DNA of 64,000 nt, taken from contig NZ_JACRTF010000001.1 in NCBI RefSeq assembly GCF_014385165.1, forward strand, positions 1,240,001-1,304,000, in the 5' to 3' direction. A model generated the notes under the pieces. The model had not been told where the DNA came from. It did not search any database and saw only the letters and a program-made list of their open reading frames with translations. Both the position numbers and the translations under genes were made by a program. Origin of the DNA: Jilunia laotingensis (GTDB lineage Bacteria > Bacteroidota > Bacteroidia > Bacteroidales > Bacteroidaceae). Of this stretch, positions 35,358 through 43,411 are shown piece by piece. Numbering within the stretch: the stretch's first letter is position 1; each line of letters opens with the position of its first letter.

Positions 35358-36893
35358 TTATTTCAGTTCCACTTCTTCTACTTCAGCCTTGTAATAGCCT
35401 TTGGTCAAGTCAAAGAAACGTTCCTTCATTTTTTCAAGTTGTTCGGGATTGTTCACAGCTTGATTCTCAGTCTGCTGACGATCGTTGGTTACGTTATACA
35501 GAGTAAATTCAGGCATATTCCCCAATTCATTACCGGTTTCATTACGTTGCGGACCTTTGTAGGGAGGTAACATGACCCAATCGCCCATGCGAAGCCCCAT
35601 TTTACCCTGAGCTTCGATAACCAAATCTTCACGTCCTTTCTGACTTTCACCCATGAAAGTGGCAAGCAATTCCTGGCTGTCGAGCGTCTGTTCCAACGGT
35701 TGGTCAATCAATTTGGCAAGAGAAGCAAACAAGTCCATCTGGCAAACCAAAGCATTAGAAACAACAGGCTGTATTTTTCCCTTCCAGTAAACAAACAAAG
35801 GAATGTGCGTTCCACCGTCGAACAAGCTATACTTACCGCCACGAAGTCCACCTGCCGGCTTATGATCACCAGCGAGTTCGGGAGCGCCGTCCTTATAACC
35901 ATCATTCAGAACCGGACCATTGTCACTCGTAAAAATAACCATCGTATTCTCCAACAAGCCCAGTTCCTTCAACTCAGCCATCAACTGACCAACGCACCAG
36001 TCCGCCTCAACGACAGCATCACCGCGGGGTCCCATGGACGTAGAACCTACAAAACGGCTGTGAGGGGCACGAGGTACGTGCGGCTCATGCAAACCATAAT
36101 AAAGGAAGAAAGGATTGTCCTTGTTTTCAACCAGAAAGTTCTTCACTTTGCCTACAAAGTAATCCGCCATGTCCTCATCGACCCAGCGTGCCTTCTGCCC
36201 GCCCTTCATGAATCCGATGCGGGGAATACCGTTTACAATAGAGTTATGGTGTCCGTGCGCCCACTGCATTTTCAACATTTCGGGATGATCCAAAGCGGTC
36301 GGCTCTCCTTCGAAATTATGTTCATAACTCACTTCGATCGGATCGTCCTTCTCCAGACCAACTACATTGCCATCTTCCACATATACGGTCGGCACGCGGT
36401 CGTTCGTCGCAGCTATCAGGCAGGAATAATCAAATCCGATCTCCTTAGCACCCGGTTTGATGGTCTCGTTCCAGTTCACATTTCCACTTCCCATGCCCAG
36501 ATGCCATTTACCGATGGCTCCTGTACGATAGCCCGCTTTCTGCATAAACTTAGGAAGCGTATACTCGTTTTCCCCGATAATGAGGGGAGCATCTCCCGGG
36601 AGGATTTTGGCATCCTTGTTTTTCCACGGATACATTCCGGTCATCAAGGCATAACGGCTCGGCGTAGAAGTTGCCGAAGTGGCATAACCATTGTTGAAAC
36701 AAACGCCTCCATGGGCAAGACTATCGATATTCGGAGTATGGATAGTAGTGGAACCGTAAGCACTTACATCCCCAAAGCCAAGGTCGTCGGCAAGAATCAC
36801 AATCACATTCGGTCGTTGGGGAGCTTCCTCATTGCTACTGCCGCAAGCTGCGAGAGCGGCCACGGCAGGCAGATAAAATAGATGTCTTTTCAT
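35358..36893 (-). CDS. S1 sulfatase lipoprotein (serine-type)
   Basis: A 511-residue formylglycine sulfatase of family S1. The lipobox LAAC gives C18. Metal-binding aspartates open the enzyme (VIVILADDLGFGD). The maturation motif is S76-T-P-S-R80 with serine at the position converted to formylglycine, so an anaerobic maturase (anSME) would be needed. GAIGKWHLG and the late IFTSDNGPVLNDG metal region are present. It is first of a two-gene operon with GH43. A reverse-strand -7-like box TATCTTTG is at 36932-36925. The sulfated sugar is not identifiable by eye. Confidence 0.92.
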   Translation of the reverse strand: MKRHLFYLPAVAALAACGSSNEEAPQRPNVIVILADDLGFGDVSAYGSTTIHTPNIDSLAHGGVCFNNGYATSATSTPSRYALMTGMYPWKNKDAKILPGDAPLIIGENEYTLPKFMQKAGYRTGAIGKWHLGMGSGNVNWNETIKPGAKEIGFDYSCLIAATNDRVPTVYVEDGNVVGLEKDDPIEVSYEHNFEGEPTALDHPEMLKMQWAHGHHNSIVNGIPRIGFMKGGQKARWVDEDMADYFVGKVKNFLVENKDNPFFLYYGLHEPHVPRAPHSRFVGSTSMGPRGDAVVEADWCVGQLMAELKELGLLENTMVIFTSDNGPVLNDGYKDGAPELAGDHKPAGGLRGGKYSLFDGGTHIPLFVYWKGKIQPVVSNALVCQMDLFASLAKLIDQPLEQTLDSQELLATFMGESQKGREDLVIEAQGKMGLRMGDWVMLPPYKGPQRNETGNELGNMPEFTLYNVTNDRQQTENQAVNNPEQLEKMKERFFDLTKGYYKAEVEEVELK

Positions 36894-37068
36894 CGGTTAT
36901 TATTTTATGGTTTATTTATGACAGACAAAGATAAACAAACTATTTTATTTCAGAGGAATACGATAAACAATAAATGAGTTTCTAATGCTTAGTTACCAGA
37001 CAGGATGAAGCCATTTACTTTGAGAAGAACTATCAATGAAGAAATATTCAACATTTCGAACAACAATC

Positions 37069-37099
37069 TTTGTTTATCTGTTCGTTTTAATTACATTTG
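37069..37099 (+). promoter_or_regulatory. Consensus Bacteroides promoter of the small HAD gene
   Basis: TTTG at 37069-37072, a 19-base spacer and TACATTTG at 37092-37099. The predicted start near 37106 leaves a leader of about 14 bases before ATG 37120. Both elements match the consensus exactly. Confidence 0.75.
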
Positions 37100-37119
37100 T
37101 ATAAAGTAGAATACAAAGC

Positions 37120-37530
37120 ATGGTTATAGCAGTAGATTTTGATGGTACCATCGTAGAAGATTGTTATCCTCGTATAGGCAAAGAGATTCCATTTGCAATT
37201 GAAACACTAAAGCTTCTCCAGAAAGAGAAACATTACCTGATTTTATGGACAGTCCGCGAAAAAGAGCGACTTGAGGAAGCTATTGACTGGTGCAAAAAAA
37301 GAGGGATCGAATTCTATGCGATCAACAGAAACTATCCTGAAGAGAAAGCAGATCACGAGCATTATTCAAGAAAAATAAAAGCTGATATCTTTATCGATGA
37401 TCGGAATTTTGGAGGTCTTCCGGATTGGGGAACAATCTACCAAACAATTATTGGGAAGAGCGATTCCACAAATCCGGATAAATGGATAATCGGTAGTGCT
37501 ACAAAGAAAAAGAGAAAATGGTGGTTTTGA
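37120..37530 (+). CDS. Small HAD-superfamily phosphatase-like protein
   Basis: A 136-residue cytoplasmic protein with HAD motif I at the start (AVDFDGTIVED, both aspartates), a motif II-like YLILWTVRE, and an acidic motif IV (DIFIDDRNFGG). It is a minimal HAD core without a cap domain, so it could act on large or phosphoprotein substrates, or be a nucleotidase-like enzyme; the substrate is unknown. The C-terminus is very basic (ATKKKRKWWF). It is a single-gene unit with its own consensus promoter, opposite to the Wzc gene. Confidence 0.8.
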   Translation: MVIAVDFDGTIVEDCYPRIGKEIPFAIETLKLLQKEKHYLILWTVREKERLEEAIDWCKKRGIEFYAINRNYPEEKADHEHYSRKIKADIFIDDRNFGGLPDWGTIYQTIIGKSDSTNPDKWIIGSATKKKRKWWF

Positions 37531-37662
37531 AAAATACCACACAAACCAAGCACCTGATCTCATCCGATGGCACACAGACTGGCCACACAAGCATTTAGCG
37601 TATTCCCAACGAGTAATGAGTATTTCCTTATATCAAACTCTGGGTGGTAATGGCGGTATTTA

Positions 37663-39981
37663 TTATTTTGTATTTCCAGAACCATAGCTATATCCATAGC
37701 CGTAACCATAGCTGTATTTTTTGTCGGAAACCTTACATCCATTTATAATAAAAGAAACACTATTGATCTGCTCCGATACATCTAAGTCAACAGCCAATGA
37801 CAAGGCACTTTTCGGAGTACAATTCATCCGACAAACGAACAATGTGAAATCCGTCACTCTACCCAGACACAAGCTATCACTAACCATTCCTACAGGAGCC
37901 GAATCAACAATCACATAATCGAAATGCTCACGAAAATAAACAAAAGCCTCTTTCAACTTATCTGTCTCAAGAAGTTCGGCAGGATTGGGTGGAATAGGTC
38001 CGGCCGGAGCCACAGACAGGAGAGGATGTAGACCGGACGGCAGGATCAGATTGTCCAATTGAGTTTCATTGCCCGACAAATAATAGGACATGCCTTGTTT
38101 CGTATTCAATCCGAAATATTCAGCCAATCTCGGTTTGCGAAGATCCAGTCCGACAAGAAGCACTTTACAACCCATAAACGCAAATGTCAATGCCAGATTG
38201 ATACTCACAAAACTTTTGCCATCTCCACTTACAGTAGAAGTAACCAGAATACATCTCTTTTCTTCGCTTTCGGTTATAAAACGCAAATTGGTTCGTGTTC
38301 TCCTGAAAGCTTCGTCCAGTATATTATTGCGACCTTCCATCACCTGTTTTTCTGACTCAGATATCTGCGGTATCATCCCCATAATAGGCAGTTGGGTCTT
38401 TTCTACTTCCGAGGCAGATCCTATCTTTGTACGGAAAGCATCCTTCAAAAAAATAAATCCCGCAGTAAGACAAAGTGCCCAAAAAGCCGCACCCACATAA
38501 ATCACCTTACGTTTGGGAGAAACCGGAACATCTTCTGCCAATGCAGCATCAATGATCCGAGCCTTGTTGATGGTAGCTGCCAACGAGATAGCTGCTTGTT
38601 CTTTCCGCTCCAGTAACATGAGGTAGAGGTTAGCTTTAATCTGCTGTTGCCGATTGATATTATTAAATTCTCTTTCTTGTTTAGGTATACTCATGATTCT
38701 GGAATTAAAATAATTCGTTTTCTGCATGATATCATTCCGCTCAATGAGCAGACCTTCTCTCACACCTGCCAAAGCACTGACCACATTTCTTTTCAAGACA
38801 TCTATCTTAATATTCTGATTGATAATCGCTGGATTATTATCTTTCATAGCATACAGCAACCGCTCGCGTTCCAGAAGTTCTTTGTTGTACTCATCAATCA
38901 GCTTCAGCAATCCCGTATCGGAAATCCCCGTATTGACCGGTAACAAAGAATATGAATGCTTACTATTCTCTACATAATTATAAATAGAATTCGTCATATT
39001 TAACTGAGTTTCCACTTCCAGCAGTTTCTTCTCATACTCATTATTAGTACTCAAATCAAGTGCCATATTCGTTTTTATATCGCTCACCCGCTCCTGTACC
39101 TTGTATTGCTCCATATGTTTCTCTACAAAACCAAGCTCTCCACTGATACTATCCAATCTCTCCTCAATAAACACCAGCGTGTTTCCAGCCACTTTATTCT
39201 TATCCGCCAAAGCATCCCGATTGTATACTTCAATCAACTTCGACAAAAACGCCTCAGCTCTTCTTTTGTCAATATCGGTATAAGACAAACCAATGATAGA
39301 TGTCTTTTTGGAGGTAGTTGCCACCGTCAGCTTACTGGAACAAGCCCGTACGGCATCCGGCAAACAGAGGATAGAAATTTCCATTTCCTCCGGAAACTCT
39401 TCATCTGATAGACAACGTAAAGTAAGCCTACCCGCTGGAGTATCGATAAAAGCCGGGAATCCGGTAAAAGTAGTTGTTTGCTGTTTGTTCGCCTGTTCGG
39501 AACGGACTTCGAATCCGGATACTGTTCCCTCTATCTCTATCGACAAAGTACTTGATAGCGTATCCATGGCTTCCTTATCGAGAGTGGCTCGCAACGGGCA
39601 ATAGACCTCTTCCAAGTATCTGCCTCCTTTTTTCACTTTATAAATAGTATGCAGGTTCAGTTCATCCACTACCTGTGAAAGTATGGAACGCGAACGCATA
39701 ATCTCCATCTCATCCTCCATTTGAGTGCCCGCAGCAGAGAGGGCCGGGCTGTTGGTTGAAAACAGTTCATCCAGCATTTTGTCTTTAGTATCGGAATCCT
39801 TAATGATAATCGAAGCGGATGCCTTATAAATAGGAATAGATAAATTGACATAAATCAGTGCAATAAATAGCGCAAAAGGAACTGTTACAGCGAACCATTT
39901 CCAATGAATGAGTAATTTGTAAAATAGTTCGATCAGGTCTATTTCCTGTTCTTGCATAGATTCATCCTTTCTTGTTTCCAT
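37663..39981 (-). CDS. Wzc-like polysaccharide co-polymerase / BY-kinase
   Basis: A 772-residue inner membrane protein controlling polysaccharide chain length and export. It has an N-terminal Wzz domain with a first membrane segment at about 31-52 (WFAVTVPFALFIALIYVNLS), a long coiled-coil periplasmic domain, a GNVR-like region and a second membrane segment (YVGAAFWALCLTAGFIFL). A cytoplasmic BY-kinase follows with Walker A VSGDGKS, Walker A' LLVGLDLRKPRL and Walker B YVIVDSAPVG. The C-terminus is a tyrosine cluster (KKYSYGYGYGYSYGSG), the usual autophosphorylation tail. It is second in a wza-wzc pair (22-base gap) with no other capsule genes nearby. Confidence 0.93.
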   Translation of the reverse strand: METRKDESMQEQEIDLIELFYKLLIHWKWFAVTVPFALFIALIYVNLSIPIYKASASIIIKDSDTKDKMLDELFSTNSPALSAAGTQMEDEMEIMRSRSILSQVVDELNLHTIYKVKKGGRYLEEVYCPLRATLDKEAMDTLSSTLSIEIEGTVSGFEVRSEQANKQQTTTFTGFPAFIDTPAGRLTLRCLSDEEFPEEMEISILCLPDAVRACSSKLTVATTSKKTSIIGLSYTDIDKRRAEAFLSKLIEVYNRDALADKNKVAGNTLVFIEERLDSISGELGFVEKHMEQYKVQERVSDIKTNMALDLSTNNEYEKKLLEVETQLNMTNSIYNYVENSKHSYSLLPVNTGISDTGLLKLIDEYNKELLERERLLYAMKDNNPAIINQNIKIDVLKRNVVSALAGVREGLLIERNDIMQKTNYFNSRIMSIPKQEREFNNINRQQQIKANLYLMLLERKEQAAISLAATINKARIIDAALAEDVPVSPKRKVIYVGAAFWALCLTAGFIFLKDAFRTKIGSASEVEKTQLPIMGMIPQISESEKQVMEGRNNILDEAFRRTRTNLRFITESEEKRCILVTSTVSGDGKSFVSINLALTFAFMGCKVLLVGLDLRKPRLAEYFGLNTKQGMSYYLSGNETQLDNLILPSGLHPLLSVAPAGPIPPNPAELLETDKLKEAFVYFREHFDYVIVDSAPVGMVSDSLCLGRVTDFTLFVCRMNCTPKSALSLAVDLDVSEQINSVSFIINGCKVSDKKYSYGYGYGYSYGSGNTK

Positions 39982-40003
39982 TCTATCATTTTTTAATAAG
40001 CAT

Positions 40004-40801
40004 TCAACGAAGTATATTCACAATAAGACCGGCAAGAGAAATGAGTATCGACGTAGCCGATACCAATAAACTGGTGGAAGAACCGATATTAGCACTTTGC
40101 CTCTTTGCCCGATTGGGTTCCACATAGACAATATCATTTTGTTTCAGGTAGAAATAAGGCGAATAAATGAGATTAGCGTCATTCAGGTTCATAGAAATGA
40201 TATGCCTGTGCGCATACTCATCCTCACGAATGATCTTCACATTATCCCGTTTTCCATAGATCGTCAAGTCTCCCGCCATCGCAATGGCTTCGAGGATGCT
40301 TACCTTTTCATTATCGACGGTATATACATTGGGACGATTCACTTCACCGATGACGGATATTTTATAATTTACCAGACGGACGGTAACGATGGGAGTTTCT
40401 TTCAGATAAGTTTTCAGCCTCTTGACAATCATATCAGAAGCCTGTTGAGTAGTCAATCCAGCAATTTTCAGTATTCCCAGCACAGGAAACACAATTTCTC
40501 CACGGCTACTCACCAAATAATTCTGTAGGGTAGGTTGCGACAATAGATTGGTCGTATTATTCGTTTGAACAGAAGGTATAATCAGGTTGAAAGGTATGGA
40601 TGCTTCCGGATCTGAAGTGCTAACCGAAATAGTCAAAAGATCTTTCGGCATGATCTTCACATCAAAATTAGAAGAAATCACCGTATCATTTACCGCACCA
40701 GGTTCTACTTGCAGGTAAGTGATACGTCTGGTTGATGCACACGAAGTACAAAGAAGAATGCAGAAAGCCATGCTGGAGACAGCATAAAAAAACTTATTCA
40801 T
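40004..40801 (-). CDS. Wza-like polysaccharide export lipoprotein
   Basis: A 265-residue outer membrane export protein. The lipobox LCTSC gives C21. The polysaccharide export domain follows (DVKIMPKDLLTISVSTSDPE; VSSRGEIVFPVLGILKIAGLT) and then one SLBB-like segment (YKISVIGEVNRPNVYTVDNE; LTIYGKRDNVKIIRE). The C-terminus is hydrophobic (LLVSATSILISLAGLIVNI), which could be the membrane-spanning helix. It pairs with the Wzc-like kinase and has a long leader with a hairpin. Which glycan it exports is unknown because no synthesis genes are adjacent. Confidence 0.92.
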   Translation of the reverse strand: MNKFFYAVSSMAFCILLCTSCASTRRITYLQVEPGAVNDTVISSNFDVKIMPKDLLTISVSTSDPEASIPFNLIIPSVQTNNTTNLLSQPTLQNYLVSSRGEIVFPVLGILKIAGLTTQQASDMIVKRLKTYLKETPIVTVRLVNYKISVIGEVNRPNVYTVDNEKVSILEAIAMAGDLTIYGKRDNVKIIREDEYAHRHIISMNLNDANLIYSPYFYLKQNDIVYVEPNRAKRQSANIGSSTSLLVSATSILISLAGLIVNILR

Positions 40802-41065
40802 GTTTGTATATCCCTCAACCGATCATTCCCTATTCGGTTCGTTACTTTAACAGAAAAGCGTGGGAACTGTTGCTATTATCTGTCAAGAGGTATCGCCAAA
40901 CACCCGAAACACAAATAATAAGACAACAGCCCACGCCCAACTATATATTTGTAGATATACAGCGAGCATGAGCGTTTTGTTGCCTATTATTCTCGTGTCT
41001 CTTTTGAAATTGGCGATTTCCTTGACAAGAATAATATCGTAAACGCTTCTAACTATATAATTAAA

Positions 41066-41105
41066 AATCTCTTTAGATACAATAGAGCTGCTCTCTAAAG
41101 AGATT
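41066..41105 (-). promoter_or_regulatory. Perfect 12-bp inverted repeat in the wza leader
   Basis: AATCTCTTTAGA (41066-41077) and TCTAAAGAGATT (41094-41105) are exact inverted repeats around 16 bases. Read on the reverse strand, the stem is followed by TTTTTAATT, like an intrinsic terminator. The predicted transcript start (about 41100) falls within the upstream arm, so it could be an attenuator at the extreme 5' end of the wza mRNA or a DNA operator overlapping the start site. Confidence 0.65.
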
Positions 41106-41106
41106 G

Positions 41107-41137
41107 CAAAGTTAATAAACAAAACATAAACGCCAAT
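41107..41137 (-). promoter_or_regulatory. Predicted promoter of wza-wzc
   Basis: On the reverse strand ATTG (41137-41134) stands 19 bases before TAACTTTG (41114-41107). This is one mismatch from the Bacteroides consensus. The resulting leader would be about 300 bases. Confidence 0.6.
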
Positions 41138-41348
41138 TATACATATATAAAAATGTCGGAAAAAAATTGCGGCACCCTTCTCCCTCCAAATAGAATAAAA
41201 TGGCTTTCCTCCCTTCAACAAGCAAAAGGGATGTATAAATGGAAATAATGTATCCAATTTTATAACATTTGTATCGTCTGTTATATCACGGATAAAAATA
41301 ACCGCTTAACTTTGTGCAAGAAGTTTTATTAACCAACTAAAATAAATC

Positions 41349-42995
41349 ATGAAAGCATTAAGTAAAGCGACATTAACTATTGGTATTCTTTTATTCGCAA
41401 ACATTACCTTGTTTGCAGGAGACGTCTCTTTCAAAATAACGAAGAGATACCTCAACTTCCCTATCTCCCACCAACAGGAGAGAGGCAGGATGACCTTCGA
41501 AGCGGATGGAAAAGACAAACTGTCCGTAGTAGTTCGTCTGGCACCAGACAAAGCAGATTACTGGGTATTCAAGGATATGTCCGCCTATAAGGGAAAAACG
41601 GTCAAGATCACTTATGAGGGGAATGAAAAAGGACTGAGCCAGATTTATCAGGCGGATGAGATAGCCGGACAAGACAGTCTGTATAAAGAGAAAAATCGCC
41701 CGCAATTCCACTTCACCACCCGCAGAGGATGGATCAACGACCCCAACGGACTCATATACCATGACGGAGAATACCACCTGTTCTATCAACACAATCCTTT
41801 CGAAAGAGATTGGGAAAACATGCATTGGGGACATGCTGTCAGCAAAGACCTCGTACACTGGGAGGAGCTGCCGGACGCTTTGTACCCCGATCATCTGGGA
41901 ACGATGTTCTCCGGGTCCGCTGTTATCGATTATGACAACACAGCAGGATTTAACAAAGGCAAGACACCGGCCATGGTAGCAGCTTTCACGGCTGCCAGCC
42001 CCGACAGGCAAGTACAAGGAATCGCTTACAGTCTCGACAACGGACGTACCTTTACCAAATATGCCCATAATCCGGTGATCGATTCAAAGGAAAAATGGAA
42101 CAGCGGGGATACGCGCGATCCGAAAGTCTTCTGGTATGCACCGTCCAAGCACTGGGTATTGGTACTGAACGAACGTGACGGGCACTCCATATATACATCC
42201 GGCAACCTGAAAGACTGGAAATACGAAAGCCATGTAACAGGCTTCTGGGAATGTCCCGAACTGTTCGAACTAGCGGTGGACGGTAATAAAGACAACACGA
42301 AATGGGTGATGTACGGTGCATCAGGCACATACATGATCGGCTCATTTGACGGTAAAGTGTTCAAACCCGAAGCTGGGAAGTATTGCTATACCACGGGAAG
42401 CATTTATGCCGCACAAACCATCACGAATATTCCTGCCTCCGATGGTCGCCGGATTCAGATCGGCTGGGGAAGAGTTTCCCATCCCGGAATGCCGTTCAAC
42501 GGAATGATGATGCTCCCGACAGAATTGACGCTACGTACCACGAAAGATGGAATCCGCCTGGTCAGTGTACCTGTAAAAGAGACTGAACAACTCTTCCAGC
42601 CCATTCGCAAATGGCACTCCTTGACTTCGGACGAAGCCAACCAAAAACTAAAAGAATTCTATGATGCCGATTGCCTCCGGATTAAAACCACCTTTAAGCT
42701 ATCCCATGCCACAGACGCAGGCTTTAACCTATTCGGACAACGTATCATCGGCTATGACATGAATTCCAATCTGATCAACGGGCATTTTTACTCCCCGCAA
42801 GATCCTACAAGCATGGAACTTTCCGCTGATATTTATATCGACCGCACTACCATTGAGGTATTTATCGACGGAGGCCTGTACTCTTATTCCATGGAACGCC
42901 GCCCTTACGAAGACAACAAGGAAGGATTCCACTTCTGGGGAAACCGCATAGAGGTTAAAAACCTGGAAGTAGAAGCCGTGAAGTCCATCTGGTAA
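41349..42995 (+). CDS. GH32 fructan hydrolase
   Basis: A 548-residue family 32 glycosidase (levanase, inulinase or exo-fructosidase type). It has a signal peptide (LTIGILLFANITLFAG) and an N-terminal beta-rich domain of about 90 residues like DUF4980 of Bacteroides GH32s. The catalytic propeller starts with RRGWINDPNG (nucleophile D131). The transition-state stabiliser is in GDTRDPKVFW and the acid/base glutamate in FWECPELFEL. A beta-sandwich follows (TTIEVFIDGGLYSYSMERR). It stands alone, divergent from wza and convergent with susD, so its link to either is uncertain. Confidence 0.93.
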   Translation: MKALSKATLTIGILLFANITLFAGDVSFKITKRYLNFPISHQQERGRMTFEADGKDKLSVVVRLAPDKADYWVFKDMSAYKGKTVKITYEGNEKGLSQIYQADEIAGQDSLYKEKNRPQFHFTTRRGWINDPNGLIYHDGEYHLFYQHNPFERDWENMHWGHAVSKDLVHWEELPDALYPDHLGTMFSGSAVIDYDNTAGFNKGKTPAMVAAFTAASPDRQVQGIAYSLDNGRTFTKYAHNPVIDSKEKWNSGDTRDPKVFWYAPSKHWVLVLNERDGHSIYTSGNLKDWKYESHVTGFWECPELFELAVDGNKDNTKWVMYGASGTYMIGSFDGKVFKPEAGKYCYTTGSIYAAQTITNIPASDGRRIQIGWGRVSHPGMPFNGMMMLPTELTLRTTKDGIRLVSVPVKETEQLFQPIRKWHSLTSDEANQKLKEFYDADCLRIKTTFKLSHATDAGFNLFGQRIIGYDMNSNLINGHFYSPQDPTSMELSADIYIDRTTIEVFIDGGLYSYSMERRPYEDNKEGFHFWGNRIEVKNLEVEAVKSIW

Positions 42996-43013
42996 GACGG
43001 TAATCCGGAAATC

Positions 43014-43058
43014 CACACACCCCGGCTCTGACATCTGACGTTCAAAGCCGGGATGTGT
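43014..43058 (+). terminator. Hairpin 3' of the GH32 gene
   Basis: ACACACCCCGGCT pairs with AGCCGGGATGTGT with small interruptions across a 19-base loop, 20 bases past the GH32 stop. No T-run follows, so it may stabilise the 3' end of the message more than terminate transcription. Confidence 0.5.
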
Positions 43059-43330
43059 CCACTCTCTCTACAACACACCTTAAAACAGGACTATCATGGG
43101 AAGACACACCTATTTTCCGCTTCTGTCTTTTGCTTTCCTTCTCCTTCTTTTCCCTTCCTGCATCCGCAAGGAAGAAAGCAAGGATTTCTGAAAATGTGGA
43201 TGTGCTTATCATCCCCCCAATGAGAAACTTCCTTCTCAATCGGCTATTCTTGTCTTCTGTAGTATTTCTTCATTCCTTTTAAAGTAATAGATTCATCGTA
43301 AGTAACAAGTCTAAACTAATAGCTCTAATA

Positions 43331-43377
43331 TGAAAACAAAAAGAACCGGACCTCTCTTTGATATGAGATCCGGTTCT
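43331..43377 (-). terminator. Rho-independent terminator of susC-susD
   Basis: AGAACCGGA (43342-43350) and TCCGGTTCT (43369-43377) form a perfect 9-bp stem. On the reverse strand it is followed by TTTTGTTTTC. It lies about 35 bases past the susD stop. Confidence 0.82.
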
Positions 43378-43411
43378 AAATTTTATATTAAATTGCGCTA
43401 CTCAGCCAATA

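Larger units (their letters stand above)
40802..41348. other. Divergent gene-free region between wza and GH32
   Basis: These 547 bases hold the predicted wza promoter and its hairpin (41066-41137) and, for GH32, a -7 box TAACTTTG at 41307-41314. About 265 bases of wza leader (40802-41065) have no gene or element that I can name. Confidence 0.65.
42996..43411. other. Convergent region between GH32 and susD with two 3' hairpins
   Basis: These 416 bases hold the GH32 3' hairpin (43014-43058) and the susCD terminator (43331-43377). The middle (43060-43320) has a short open frame on each strand, but no start context, length or composition that supports a gene. Confidence 0.65.

Noticed and set aside
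35700..36881. 393-codon open frame antisense to the sulfatase gene
   Set aside because: It mirrors a well-supported sulfatase on the other strand and encodes no recognisable domain; such frames are common opposite GC-biased codons.
41066..41105. Invertible capsule promoter upstream of wza
   Set aside because: The inverted arms enclose only 16 bases, too short to hold a promoter, and no serine or tyrosine recombinase gene is near.
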